This document shows, one piece after another, positions 21,800 through 33,600 of a DNA stretch of 64,000 nucleotides (position 1 is the stretch's first letter; every line of letters begins with the position of its first letter). This DNA comes from Lolium rigidum (Eukaryota; Streptophyta; Magnoliopsida; Poales; Poaceae). A program made the translations under genes and the position numbers. Below the pieces are notes generated by a model that ran no database searches, had not been told where the DNA came from, and saw only the letters and a list, made by a program, of their open reading frames with translations. Where the stretch lies: the NCBI RefSeq assembly GCF_022539505.1, contig NC_061510.1, positions 400,874,249 to 400,938,248 on the forward strand. Direction: 5' to 3'.

Positions 21800-24133
21800 C
21801 TTAGCTTATTGCTTGTCCTCAAGCAATTCGATTAACAACCGAGCGATAAAAGAACTTTCACGAACACATTTGCTCATATGATGTATATATTCTCATGATA
21901 TGGCTAATACTTAAGCAGTTCATAATGAGACACATGCAAATAAGATCATCTAACAGACTATGTCAATCATGGAGAGGTACCAACAATTAATAATAAGCAT
22001 CATGAATCATGTATATAAGCAGGATTGCAATGTTCATAAGAGAGTATGATAAAGTGGTATCTCGCTTGCTCGTATTTGATTGGCAAAACATAAATGCCCG
22101 GGCACCTTTGAAGTTCATAGAAAGACTAGAAGTAGTGATTGTCAAAGATAAAAGCATCAAAGTTATACCACAATCAATCATATTTTGAGACAAGCATATT
22201 ATACTAAGAATGACAGTTATGCTCTCAAGATAGTACTCAAAGAAATAATGGAGACACAACATAAAAGTAAAAGATTGACCCTTCGCAGAGGGAAGCAGGG
22301 ATTAACATGCGCTAGAGCTTTTCATTTTTATAAATCAGGAGTAAAATTATTTTGAGAGGTGTTTGTTGTTGTCAACGAATGGTAATGGGTACACTAACTA
22401 CCTCGCCAACCGGACTTTCAAGAGCGGCTCCCATGAATTATTGCACGTTTATGTGGCACTCCTTCCAACCTTTCTTGCACAAACCATGGCTAACCGAATC
22501 CTCGGGTGCCAGCCAACAATCTCATACCATGAAGGAGTGCCTTTTTATTTTAGTTTTATTATGATGATGACACTCCCCCCAACCTTTGCTTACACAAGCC
22601 ATGGCTAACCGAATCCTTCGGGTGCCGTCCAACAATCACAAACCATGGAGGAGTGTCTATTTAAGTTAATTAATTCGGGACCGGGAATCCCATTGCCAGC
22701 TCTTTTTGCAAAATTATTGGATAAGCGGATGTGCCACTAGTCCATACGAGAGTCCGTCAAAAGTAAATGACAAGGTTGAAAGCTAAACACCACATACTTC
22801 CTCATGAGCTATGAAACATTAACACAAATTGAGAAGCATTTTGAAGGTTTTAAAGGTAGCGCATGAGAATTTACTTGGAATGGTTTGAAATGCCATGCAT
22901 AGGTATTTATGGTGGACACTCGGAATAACTTGGTTTTCATGTGTTTGGAGGCACGAGCAGCGTTCCCGCTCAGTACAAGTGAAGGCTAGCAAAAAGACTA
23001 GGGAGCGACAAATCAAGAGAGCAAGAATCGTCATAATCATGCTTGCGGCAAAATAAATTAACCGAGGCATAAAAGTGATACAAGAACTCGAAGCAATGTA
23101 AATCATCGAGGCTTAATTGACTTTTTGTTCAGTCATATGCATGCGTGAGCATGTGCCAAGTCGATATAAATGAATTATTCGAGAGGAGGATACCACAATG
23201 CCATACTTACTTATGAATAAAACAATGCAAGCAAACATCCATGACATGCTACTCATATTAATAAATTGGAGCTAAGCATGAGAGATCATGAACTACTAGA
23301 CTTTCTCAAATAACATATACCTCACATGAACCAACTAAGCATGCTCACATGGATGAGTATATGTACAAAAACGAAAACAAATAGAGTTCATACCAGCCTC
23401 TCACCACAATCGGATTGTCGTAGATCGTCATTATTGCCTTTTCACTTGTGTAGCTTGGATAATATGAAATGAAAACCACGCTCCAGCCACCGAAGACCAT
23501 TGAACTCATGATGAACTTTACAAACCAAAGAAGAACAGCAAATATTTTTGGTGTTTTCAAATTGCAAATAAGAACAAAAGGAAACAAGCAAACAAAGTAA
23601 AATCTTTTTGGGTTTTCTTATAGCAAACTAGCAATAGCAAATAAAGCGAAACAAATGCAAGAAACCAAAGCAAACAAATGGTGAAGAGAAACAACAGAAA
23701 TATTTTTGGTCTTTTTGTGTTTTGGGAAAGAAACAAAGTGAAAACAAGAAATAGCAAACTAAAAGAAACACAGAAAAACGAGATGGCAGAAATCTGCCAA
23801 AACCTGACAGCAGTACAGAAATCGATTTTTACAAAAATCTTACGTCGCTCAGTTCAAAAAGTGTTCAACTAATGAAAGTTAGATAACAACCTGGGGAACC
23901 TGCACAAAAATTTTCAACTCAAAATATTGTTCTGGCTGGGCACACGAATTTTTACGGTAACAGCCCAGAATCTGTTTTCAGGCAGCACTTCCCCAAATAT
24001 CATCTTCCTCTCATTAGAAAACCACTCAAACGAACAAAGCAAGTATGTGCAAGTATCCAGCAATCATAATGTGCAAAGAATGAGTGATGCCGGTATACCC
24101 CCCCCAAGCTTAGGCTTTTGGCCTAAGTGGAGT
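21800..24133 (-). other. Non-coding 3' tail of the nested Gypsy element
   Basis: AT-rich sequence between the third ORF and the polypurine tract with no credible ORF. A second polypurine-like run (minus strand, CTTGGGGGGGG) lies at 24100-24111 right after the third ORF. A tandem duplication is at 22459-22665. Confidence 0.7.
22459..22665. repeat. Tandem duplication, about 110-bp unit
   Basis: Two diverged units carry CTCC..CCAACCTTT, then CCATGGCTAACCGAATCC, GGGTGCC and a GGAGTG(C/T)CT end. The core CCATGGCTAACCGAATCC occurs near 22485 and 22600. Confidence 0.75.
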
Positions 24134-25250
24134 TCAATCCCATCGATCCCATGAAGTAGTATCTCCGTAATATGAAGATGGGTCGTATTCCGGGTATGTG
24201 CTAGAAGAAGCACCCGGATATGTGACTGTGTGGTCGTAGGAGGTCCCGACGTCCTCGGAGTCATGTTGCTGGTGGAACTCTTGTATCTTCATGTGCTCAT
24301 CCACCTCCTCCTTAGTGCACGACCATGATTGCCTGTCAATACTTAACAAACCAGGTTGGGGAAGAGGGATTTCCTTCTCCTCCCCGTCAGAAAACAACAT
24401 TCTATATACCATATTATCTAAAGTAGAGTCAGTGGTAACAAAATGATGACTCTTCATAGCAGTAATATCGAGTCTCCTAGGGGCCAATGGCACATCATTA
24501 GGATCAATAGGAAGATTAAGAAAAGTTAAAACACGCAGCGCAATAGTTCCTCCAAAAATAGGCCCCCTGGTAGTCAGGCGGCGAGCAATAAGAGCACCAA
24601 GGTGATAAGAGGTGTTACCAGTAAGTGCAATGTTCAAGAAAGCAAGATGGTAGCTAGAAATATTACTAGTGTTTTCCCTACCAAGAATGCTAGTAGCAAT
24701 GTAGTATGCAAAATACTTAATGGCGGGAAGTTGGATGTTCCTTATCTTGCCCCGCTGAATGGTGCGACAGTCGTCATCGGTGATCCCTCGGTAGAGCTCC
24801 AGCAAGTCCCGGGGGTTGTCATCAATCCTACTTGCTGTACCTACAGGGCAATATCCAAGGCACAACAAAAATCCTTCAACGGCATAGTCACAGCCTTACC
24901 ATAAATCCCGAATGCAACCGTTGGCTCATAGTGTTTGTTGTTGAACTCGGAAACTCTCGACAAAGATCTTGGTGAGCATGTGGTATTGCTCCCTTTCATC
25001 GTTCATATAGGTGGTTAACCCTGCCTCGTTGACAAGGGTCAAGAAATCCTCCAAGTATCCCCGCATTCGTTAGAAAATCATAACATGGAAAAGTAGAAGC
25101 ATTAGGGGGACCGTTGTCCTCTTCGGGCGCGAAGCTAGGCGCGAGGATGTCTTCATTGTATGATTGCCTAATCCGGGTGGCGGCCCTAGAAGGCCTCCCG
25201 GTGCTGGTTGTTCCCTTCTTGAACAACTCTCCAAATTTGAACTTCTTCAT
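24134..25250 (-). pseudogene. Third ORF of the nested Athila-type element (frame-broken)
   Basis: The N-terminal piece starts at ATG 25250 (MKKFKFGELFKK, basic) and the main piece covers 24868-24134 (244 codons shown). Two frame changes separate them, near 25050 and at the CTG at 24846-24844. The C-terminal part is acidic and Ser/Tyr/Pro-rich. No zinc finger, protease or polymerase motif and no clear transmembrane segment is seen, so an envelope role for this position in Athila elements is not supported here. It resembles the uncharacterised plant transposon protein family found in Athila-type elements. It is preceded by its own leader and a predicted intron (25473-25254). The frame breaks may be consensus errors. 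Confidence 0.6.
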
Positions 25251-25253
25251 TTT

Positions 25254-25473
25254 CTGAAATTTTCAACAAACAATATAAAACTTGATTTGGTGACATACAA
25301 TTGAGGGAAACTACCATAGGAACTTGCTAGAGTACTAATCATGCATCAAAACTAATTTCTACCAATTAGAACAAGCATGCAAGCTCACCAAACATGTTAC
25401 CTACAGCAGCAAAATATTCAAGATATATTCAACCAAATGAAATTCTACTTGGATGGGTGGAGGAGTCACATAC
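25254..25473 (-). other. Predicted intron before the third ORF
   Basis: The donor on the minus strand is CTTCG|GTATGTGA (first intron base 25473) and the acceptor is GAAAATTTCAG|AAA (last intron base 25254), three bases before the ATG at 25250. The 220-nt intron is T/A-rich. Both sites match plant consensus well. Confidence 0.55.
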
Positions 25474-26032
25474 CGAAGAGCAAATGTGCCAAATTTCAGA
25501 CGTAAATCTGGGCTGAGCAAAGAGATCGAAAAATCTGGAGCTCCGGAGCAAAAACGCGAGAGAGATGAACTTGGTACGAGTTTTTTCGGGAGAGAGAGTG
25601 TTCGGGCGAAAGAGATGACAAAGTGGGGCAGAGGGGAGCCCACACCACATGGTGGCGCGGCCACCTTGCAGGCCGCGCCGGCCTGTGGTTTGGCGCCCTC
25701 TGGTGCCCCACAGGTCATCCTCTGGTGCTCCTAGGTGCCTCGTCGAAAAATAGGACCAACGGTATAATTTTCGCGAATTTTTGAAAACTTTGAAAAATGC
25801 ACATTTTCTGGGTATTAAGTTTATTATTACTGGCCGAGAAAATTTTTGAAATCTCAAATCAATTAAGAAACTTTGCAAAGTAAAAGTGCTACAGCAACTA
25901 AAGCAAGTGGAGAAAGAAAGAAATGTTGTTTACCTCCTCTATGCATATAAAAGGTATTTGTTAACAAGGTTGATCAAGTCTTGCCACCAAATAAATTTTA
26001 CATTGCATATGAAGAAATAAACCTCAAATCAA
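25474..26032 (-). promoter_or_regulatory. LTR-like internal leader/promoter of the third ORF
   Basis: Between protease and the third ORF lies non-coding sequence whose 25640-25725 part is a GC-rich foldback of the same type as those in Gypsy LTRs, followed by a C/T-rich exon-like leader ending at the splice donor at 25474. It occupies the place where reverse transcriptase and integrase would be. The likely role is a separate transcription unit for the downstream ORF. Confidence 0.4.
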
Positions 26033-26988
26033 TCATGTTACCTTGAATTGTATTGATATGGATCCAATCACAAGAGTTTGATATTCTTCTTTAGGCTCAT
26101 ATATAGGACAATCGATGGTTCCCACTTTGATAGTTCTCACATGAGAGATAGTATTAACTCCGCACGCTCTTTCAATTCTCTTGGGGAAATAGACGGTGTG
26201 TTCCTTATCATCAACATTGAAAGTAACCTTTCCTTTGTTGCAATCAATAACAGCTCCTGCGGTGTTAAGAAAAGGTCTCCCAAGAATAATAGACATATTA
26301 TCATCTTCAGGCATTTCCAACACAACAAAATCAGTTAATATCAAGCAGTTAGTAGTAACTTGAACAGGAACATTCTCACATATACCAACAGGAATAGCAA
26401 TAGATTTATCAGCCATTTGCAAAGATATATCAGTAGGTATCAACTTATCTAAGTAAAGTCTCTTGTATAGAGAAAAAGGCATAACACTAACACCGGCTCC
26501 CAAGTCACATAGAGCAGTTTTAACATAATTATTCTTAATAGAACAAGGAATAGTAGGTATACCTGGGTCGCCCAACTTCTTTGGAATTTTGCCATTGAAA
26601 GAGTAATTAGCAAGCATAGTGGAAATTTCCTCATTGGGGATTTTCCTTTTGTTAGTAACAATATCTTTCATATACTTTGAATAAGGAGGCAATTTAATAG
26701 CATCAGTTAAAGGGATTTGCAAGAATAAAGGTTTCATCCAATCACAGAATTTATTATAGTGTTCCTCTTCCTTTGATTTCAGTTTCTTAGCAGGAAAAGG
26801 CATTGGCTTTTGCACCCAAGGTTCTCTTTCATTACCATGTTTCTCAGTAATAAAATCTTCTTTAGTATACTTTTTATTTTTAGCATGCTTTTCAGGTTCT
26901 TCTTCAACCTCTTCTTTATCGGGAGTATCATTCTTATCATTATCTTTATCATTATCATGTTCATTGCCACTTTCGGCTTCAGCATCGA
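26033..26988 (-). CDS. Gypsy retropepsin-like protease region (Athila type)
   Basis: This is the C-terminal part of the gag-protease polyprotein. The visible frame (ATG 26815, 260 codons) has the catalytic motif Asp-Leu-Gly-Ala at residues 104-107, a variant of the usual D-[ST]-G-A, then a flap region and the ILGRPF block at residues 177-182. The protein ends at 26033 without continuing into a polymerase. The same frame is open upstream to about 26988, where it meets the gag frame. The Leu in place of Ser/Thr in the catalytic triplet is also common in plant Athila proteases, so activity is uncertain. The ATG given by the open frame is internal to the polyprotein and not a real start. Confidence 0.75.
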
Positions 26989-28694
26989 AATAGAAATACT
27001 ATTAGGATCATTAACAGGTTCGGAGGATTCTACAACATTTTTATGTTTCTTTTTCTTTTTCTTCTTAGAATGAGCACTAGGTTCAATGCGTTGAGAATCT
27101 TGTTCAATTCTTTTGGGATGCCCTTCGGGATATAGAGGATCCTGGGTAGAGACACCACCTCTAGTTGTTACTTCATAAGCATGTTTCTCTTTAGAATTAT
27201 TCCCTAACAAGTCATTTTGCACTTTAGTGAGTTGATCAATTTGAGTTTGGATCATTTGAAAATGTTTAACAAGCATCTTAACATCATTGGAGGTTCTCTC
27301 CATAATATCATGCAATTGATTAATAGCTTGAGAATTTTCCATTAGATGATTCTCTATTCTCATATTAAAATTTTCTTGCTTAACAATATAATTATCAAAC
27401 TCATCTAAGCATTGCGCAGGAGGTTTTGAATACGGAATATCTTCCCTAGTAAAGCGTTGAAGCGAGTTTACCTCAATCATGGATGAAGGGGGAATTATCT
27501 CACATATATCTTCTATTGGAGGTAGATTCTTCACATCTTCGGATTTAATACCTTTCTCCTTGAGAGACTTCTTGGCTTCCCTCATATCTTCATCATTCAA
27601 TTTAATTAAACCCCTCTTCTTCACTATTGGCGTTGGAGTTGGTTCGAGCGTATTCCAATCATCATAATTCCGGCCTATTTTAGCCAATAATTCTTCAGAC
27701 GTCGTCCGGAGTTCTTTTCCCGAAAACACAACCAAGCACAACTATCCAGGTATGCCCTAGAATCAATGGTTAGTCCACTATAAAATATATCAAGTAATTC
27801 ATGCTTTTCTAAATCATGGTCAGGCAAAGCTCTAATAAGAGAGCAAAATCTTGCCCAAGCCTCATGCAATTTCTCTTCATCTCCCTGATCAAAACTATAA
27901 ACGCTCCGCAAAGCAAGCATGTTGAGCACTAGCGGAAAGTATTTGCGGAAGAAAACATCAAGCAATTCTTTCGGACTTTTAATAGAACCAGGTGGCAAAT
28001 TATTATACCAAGTCTTAGCGTCATCTTTCAATGAGAATGGAAATATTTTAGCAACAAAGTAAGTACGCTTCTTAACATCATCAGAAAACAAGCTACTCAA
28101 AGTAGATAACTCAGTCATGTGTTCAACAGCACTTTCTTTTTCAGTACCACAAAAAGGTGTTTTCTCAACAATAGCTATATGAGATAGATCAAGAGAAAAA
28201 TCATAATCTTTATCCCTAATGTTTATAGGAGATGTGGCAAATTTAGGATCTAGAGACAGTTTATATCTAACAGTATGTTCTGCAAGCAACTTTTTAATTT
28301 TTCTTGCATCAGTAGTAGCATGGCATTTTTCAATAAAATCATCATCAAGCTCCACATAATCTTCATCAAGATCATCACTAGAATATTCAAGTTCAGGTGA
28401 ATTAACAGGTGTAGTAACATCGAGAATTTCAGCATTTTCAATTTGTCTAGACCTAGCAATGGAAGCATCTAGAAAAGTTCCCAATGAACCACTATCATCA
28501 AGCACAGCAGAAATATTATCAGTATTATGAGAGTGTTCAGATTCAGCAGATGTACCCGCATGCGAAGCATGTGGCGGTGAAACAAGTTTATCAATCACAG
28601 ATGGTGAATCTAGTGTAGCGGAGGTACTCAGAATTGTACCTTTTCTTGTAGTGGATGGTAATATGGCGATCTTAGTATCGCGAGGTTTACCCAT
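26989..28694 (-). pseudogene. Gypsy gag (Athila type), one frame break
   Basis: It starts at ATG 28694, about 58 nt after the primer site. Residues about 1-200 are acidic and of low complexity. Residues 205-312 form the retrotransposon gag (capsid-like) domain, with the FPFSL..A..WY..LP..SI and ELLDVFFRKYFP signatures. The frame changes at 27736-27732 (minus strand CTTGG), and gag continues in the next frame with a coiled-coil-like stretch and a Lys-rich tail to about 26989. A second change there (minus strand TTTCGATG) leads into protease. No CCHC zinc knuckle is seen. Both breaks lie at CTG-type sites that are unreliable in this sequence, so the original was probably one gag-protease ORF. 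Confidence 0.75.
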
Positions 28695-28751
28695 GATGGA
28701 GAATTTGCAGCGAACAATATCAATCCAAGTGAACTTCCAAATAAAGCTATG

Positions 28752-28770
28752 CTCCCCGGCAACGGCGCCG
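28752..28770 (-). other. Primer binding site, tRNA-Asp type
   Basis: The minus strand reads CGGCGCCGTTGCCGGGGAG, one change from the TGGCGCCGTTGCCGGGGA site used by Athila-lineage elements. It lies 11 nt downstream of the 5' LTR. Confidence 0.8.
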
Positions 28771-28781
28771 TAAAATAGTCT

Positions 28782-30177
28782 TGATGACCCACAAGTATAG
28801 GGGATCGCAACAGGTCTTCGAGGGAAGTATTACCCAATTTATTGATTCGACACAAGGGGAGACAAAGAATACTTGGAAGCCTTAACAACGGAGTTGTCAA
28901 TTCAGTTGCACTGGAAACAGACTTGCTCGCAAGAGTTTATCGATAGTAACAGCTTTATAGCAAGTAGCGTAGTGAAATAACGAAGCAGCAGAGTAACAAA
29001 GACAAGCAGTAGTGATTTTAGTAAACAAGCAGGATTAAAATACCGTAGGCACGGGGACGGATGACGGGCGTTGCATGGATGAGAGAAACTCATGTAACAA
29101 TCATAGCAGGGCATTTGCGGATAATAATAAAACGGTATCCAAGTACTAATCAATCAATAGGCATGTGTTCCAATTATAGTCGTACGTGCTCGCAATGAGA
29201 AACTTGCACAACATCTTCCGTCCTACCAGCCCGGTGGCAGCCGGGCCTCAAGGGAAACTACTCGGATATTAAGGTACTCCTTTTAATAGAGTACCGGAGC
29301 AAAGCATTAACACTCCGTGAACACATGTGATCCTCACATCACTACCATTCCCTCCGGTTGTCCCGATTTCTGTCACTTCGGGGCCATTGGTTCCGGACGA
29401 CGACATGTGTATACAACTTATAGGTAAGACCATAAACAATGAATATCATGATGAAACAATAACATGTTCGGATCTGAGATCATGGCACTCGGGCCCTAGT
29501 GACAAGCATTAAGCATAACAAGTTGCAACAATATCATAAAAGTACCATCTACTGGACACTAGGCACTATGCCCTAACAATCTTATGCTATTACATGACCA
29601 ATCTCATCCAATCCCTACCATCCCCTTCACCTACAGCGGGGAATTACTCACACATGGATGGGGGAAACATGGCTGGTTGATGGAGAGGCGTTGGCGGTGA
29701 TGGCGGTGATGATCTCCTCCAATTCCCCGTCCCGCGGAGTGCCGAACCGGAGACTTCGACTCCCGCGACGGAGTTTCGCGATGTGGCGGCGTTCGGAGGG
29801 TTTCCGGCGACTTCGACTTCTCTCCGGGCGTTTTTAGGTCGAGGCGAATAAGTAGTCCGAAGGGGGCGTCGGAGGCCGGCCGAGGGGCCACACCACCGGC
29901 CGCGCGGGCCCCCCGGGCCGCGCCGCCCGGTGGTGTGGGGCCCTCGGGCCTCCACTTCAATTGCCCTTCCGGCTCCGTTAGTTTCCCGGGAAAATAGGGC
30001 CTTCCGCATAAATTCCGAGGTTTTTCCCGAAAGTTGGATTTCCGCACAAAAACGAGACACCAGAGCAGTTCTGCTGAAAACAGCGTTAGTCCGTGTTAGT
30101 TGCATCCAAAATACACAAATTAGAGGCCAAACAATAGCAAAAGTGTTCGGGAAAGTAGATACGTTTTGGACGTATCA
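28782..30177 (-). repeat. 5' LTR of the nested Gypsy element
   Basis: It is a direct copy of 20391-21788 with TG...CA ends. Differences between the two copies are mainly small indels and changes at CAG/CTG/CCG sites (for example CTAGTGG versus CCCGGTGG near 20840 and 29230). The GC-rich foldback lies at 29876-29940. Confidence 0.93.
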
Positions 30178-30182
30178 GTGCC

Positions 30183-30621
30183 TTACCAAGTACCATTACT
30201 GCACTTTTGGTAGTAAGGGAAAACAAAGACCTATTTTATCAAATAGGAGAATGTTATTCAATTAGTCCTCAATAAAGACTACCAGGACAAGAAGAAGTCT
30301 TAATCATTGAATCTTCAATGAGAAAGGAAACAAGCTTATAAAGTTGGAATAGATCAATGAATCAAAGTAAGAACCATGGTTCAGAGACAGATATTATTAG
30401 ATTCCAGGAAGAAAATCATAGAACTGGAGTAAGAAACTAATGTTCAGAGACAAACCCTAATGGATTCCAGGAAGAATCTGGACAAGGGATATATTCAATT
30501 ATATCCAGTGAGATCACTACGGAGTTCGGGAAAAGTTTAAGTCTGCATAAGTCAGAACCACACTCCGAAACGTGAGAGAGATCAAACTTCGAGGACGAAG
30601 TTTAGTTTAAGGGGTAGAGAC
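30183..30621 (+). other. Internal domain of copy 1, 3' part, with polypurine tract
   Basis: Non-coding and matching 49183-49617 of copy 2. It ends in the polypurine tract AAGGGGTAGAGAC (30609-30621), directly before the 3' LTR. Confidence 0.85.
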
Positions 30622-33600
30622 CGTAATATCCCGTGTATTGGGGTTACAAAAATAGAGGAAACAGCTTGTGTGCATTGCATTCATGCATAGAAAATCTGGG
30701 AATTTTCGCGCTTTAAAGTAAAACAGATCACAAGAATCGAAGTTTCACTTGACCTTGGTGGAATTGAAGTAGCTCATCAAGTCAAGCGCTATAAACCTCA
30801 ATGTGACTTTGTTAAAACCTTGTTTTGGGTAAAGATGATTTGATCTAAGGGGTTAGATCAAATGGAACTAATAATCAACACAACAACACTTTACTCAATG
30901 ATCAACTATCTGATCTTATTAAAGATCATAACATGGTAATCCTTACCATAACATATGAACATCCATCTATTTGAAAATCAAGTAACACTAATTGGAGAAA
31001 CTATTATTCACTTATCTTCTCCATGTCTTAAACTAATCCATGCTCTTATCATCAAACCTTTGATATCCATTCTACTTTAAACTTTGGAAACATCACAAGG
31101 AGATCCACTCAAGAAGTACATATTCTTCTCTATTCCAATTAGTTAAGCATCAAACCTAGAGAGGTGAGAGATCTGTTATAATTATTGAGAAGCAATAACA
31201 AACCTTGAGTTAAACCTTGGACATAAATCCATGAATTCAAATCATTATCTTTGAGAGAAACCCTAGAGTATTATTCAAGCCTTCCCATATGAGAGAGACC
31301 ATTTATTCTAAACCTAGCTTTACCTAGTAATGAACAAAGGACAACCATTGAACTAAAGCATTAGGAGTTAAACCATATCATTTGGGAGTGGTAAGATAGC
31401 CAATGCCAAATGGAGTAAGATCATATCTATGAAATGATGAAGTAAAGTAGCAACTAATCTAACTAAGCATCTAGGTGGAGACTTAACCCTTTATTATCTA
31501 ATGAGATCTTGTGAACATACCATAAACTCTAGAATAATCCACTCCTATATAAGAGAGCTCAAGATCTGGTGTTACACTCAAGTTAGTTGAGAAAACACTT
31601 GGATTCAAGGGAGAGATTTATTCAAATACCCAAATGGTTAAACCATCATTCCTTGAGTAAAACCCTAGCAGTATATCTCAGGCATTCTCCTGAGATATAA
31701 ACTAATGAGGCAACCATAGAAGTTCCATCCTAGAAAGTAAAATAAAAGTGCTAGACATTAGTTGATCAATACAATGTTTGACCATGCAAGTGAGAACCCC
31801 AGTTAATGAGAGATCATTAGGAAGCCAACCCTTGATCATTATAAATTGAGTGATGATCATAAACCATAAGAACTTGAGGTAGAGATACTAAGAATAAGTT
31901 GATCATGCCTAATCCATGATCATGCTATTGAGATATGTGAGGATAAGTTAAACCCTACTAGAATAAGTAGATCTCATTCCCACATAAAATTATAGAAAGA
32001 TAACTAGTAAGCAAACCTAGGCTTATATCCTATCTTTAACTTGTGAACCACATGGTGATCATAAGTAGAACCCTCGTCACATCTATATTCCAACTATTCC
32101 CCAATTAAAGGACCTAAGAAACCTTAGAGTCAAACTCCATACTTAATATAGTGAGAAACCATCTATTCATATGACCAAAGTTAACTATAAAAAGAACTAT
32201 AACCAATGTAGTTACTTTAATGATAAATTGAGGATAATAATAGAAGTTAATTGGTAGAAGATAAAACCAATTCTCAAATCCTTAGTAATTAGGGAAGCAC
32301 ATAAAATATGAAGCAAGAAACCATATTACCCTGGTTAGGGGAGATTAAAACCTAGCCAATACAATATGGTGTCATCTCACTTCTACAACCAGAATTATAT
32401 CTCAAACCTAGTTGTGAATCACTTGGGTGACTACAATTATAAAACCAGACCATAATTGAGAATTGAATCAAATACCATTAGGTGAATATAATCAGAATCC
32501 TAGAATTGCTCATTAGCTAAATTCTATGCTTCACTAATTAAACCTTAACAAGCAAGTGCTCACATAAGATTATGTGCAAGTGACCACATTCCCAAATAAG
32601 AGGTCAAATCTTTAGACATTTTAGTACATGAAATCATGCCATTAAAGCCACCTTCTTATTTGCAATTCAGTAATAAATATTACCATGAAATTGTTCCTTG
32701 CAAAGTAATACCAAATAAAACCTACATATCACTAAGTGAGAAAAATATCATTGGAAAATAATTTGAATGTTTTCAAGATGATATTTAAATTCATGACAAT
32801 AGGAATATTTAAATTCAAGTACCAATAGTAATTGAGAAACCAATGTTTTAGTACATATTAAATCTGTTAATACACAACAACAATCTTTAAGTGCCTGGAA
32901 TGAATATTACTTGAATTCAATCCATCAAATTTACAAAATTTGATTGAATTCAAAACAGTATTTAAATTAACAAAATGGAAAACAGAAAAAAGCAAAACTA
33001 AAATAAATAAAGATGGAGAAACAGGCTCACCTGGCCGGAGAAGCCCAGCGGCAGCCCACCTCGGCAGCCCAACACATCGCCCAGGTCCAGCCCAACTCCC
33101 ACACAAATAAGTCCACATACCGTTTCGCTTTGGATAAACAAGAGGAGGAGATCATCGTCTTCGTTTCCTCCTCTGCTCGAGCCCCTGCTCGACAGCACGA
33201 CAACGAAGCCACGTCCCGCCGCCAATTTGGACCGGACGACCATCGACGATCGACGGAGAGCCTATAAATACCGTGCCAAATCCTCCTCTGTTCGTGTTCT
33301 TCTATTTCTTCCCCATTCGCACAGAAAACCGAAACCCTAGCTCGCCGGTCTTGCTCGTCGCCGCCGTTAGGGGCCACCCCGAGCACCGCCGTGAAGCCCC
33401 AGAGCTCCGCCTCGTCTCCAGCAATCACCTCGTCGACGCGCGCATGCCGGGAAGTCTCGAGGCCGTCGAATCGCGACCTCAAGTCCGCGCCGGTGACCAC
33501 CAGATGTCGACGTTCACCGTCGACTGAGGCCTCCCCAAGCCTTGCCATCATGCGCATCATGCTCCTGGTGAGCACACGAACCTTCCAAGCACCCTCGCTT

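Larger units (their letters stand above)
20391..30177 (-). mobile_element. Nested non-autonomous Athila-type Gypsy element
   Basis: It is a complete minus-strand element of 9.8 kb: 5' LTR 30177-28782, tRNA-Asp-like primer site 28770-28752, gag, protease, an LTR-like internal leader, a third ORF, a long non-coding tail, polypurine tract 21799-21789 and 3' LTR 21788-20391. A GTGCC target duplication flanks it, and it sits in the interior of giant-LTR copy 1. No reverse transcriptase, RNase H or integrase sequence is present between protease and the third ORF, so it must use enzymes of related autonomous elements. The layout and primer site point to the Athila lineage, which is abundant in Triticeae. 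Confidence 0.92.

Noticed and set aside
24134..24868. Calling the third ORF a true envelope gene
   Set aside because: No signal peptide, transmembrane helix or cleavage site is visible; only its position matches envelope-like genes of Athila elements.
26033..28694. Treating the gag/protease frame breaks as proof of an old, dead element
   Set aside because: Both gag breaks coincide with CTG/CAG-type sites that also differ between identical-age LTRs, so consensus error is at least as likely.
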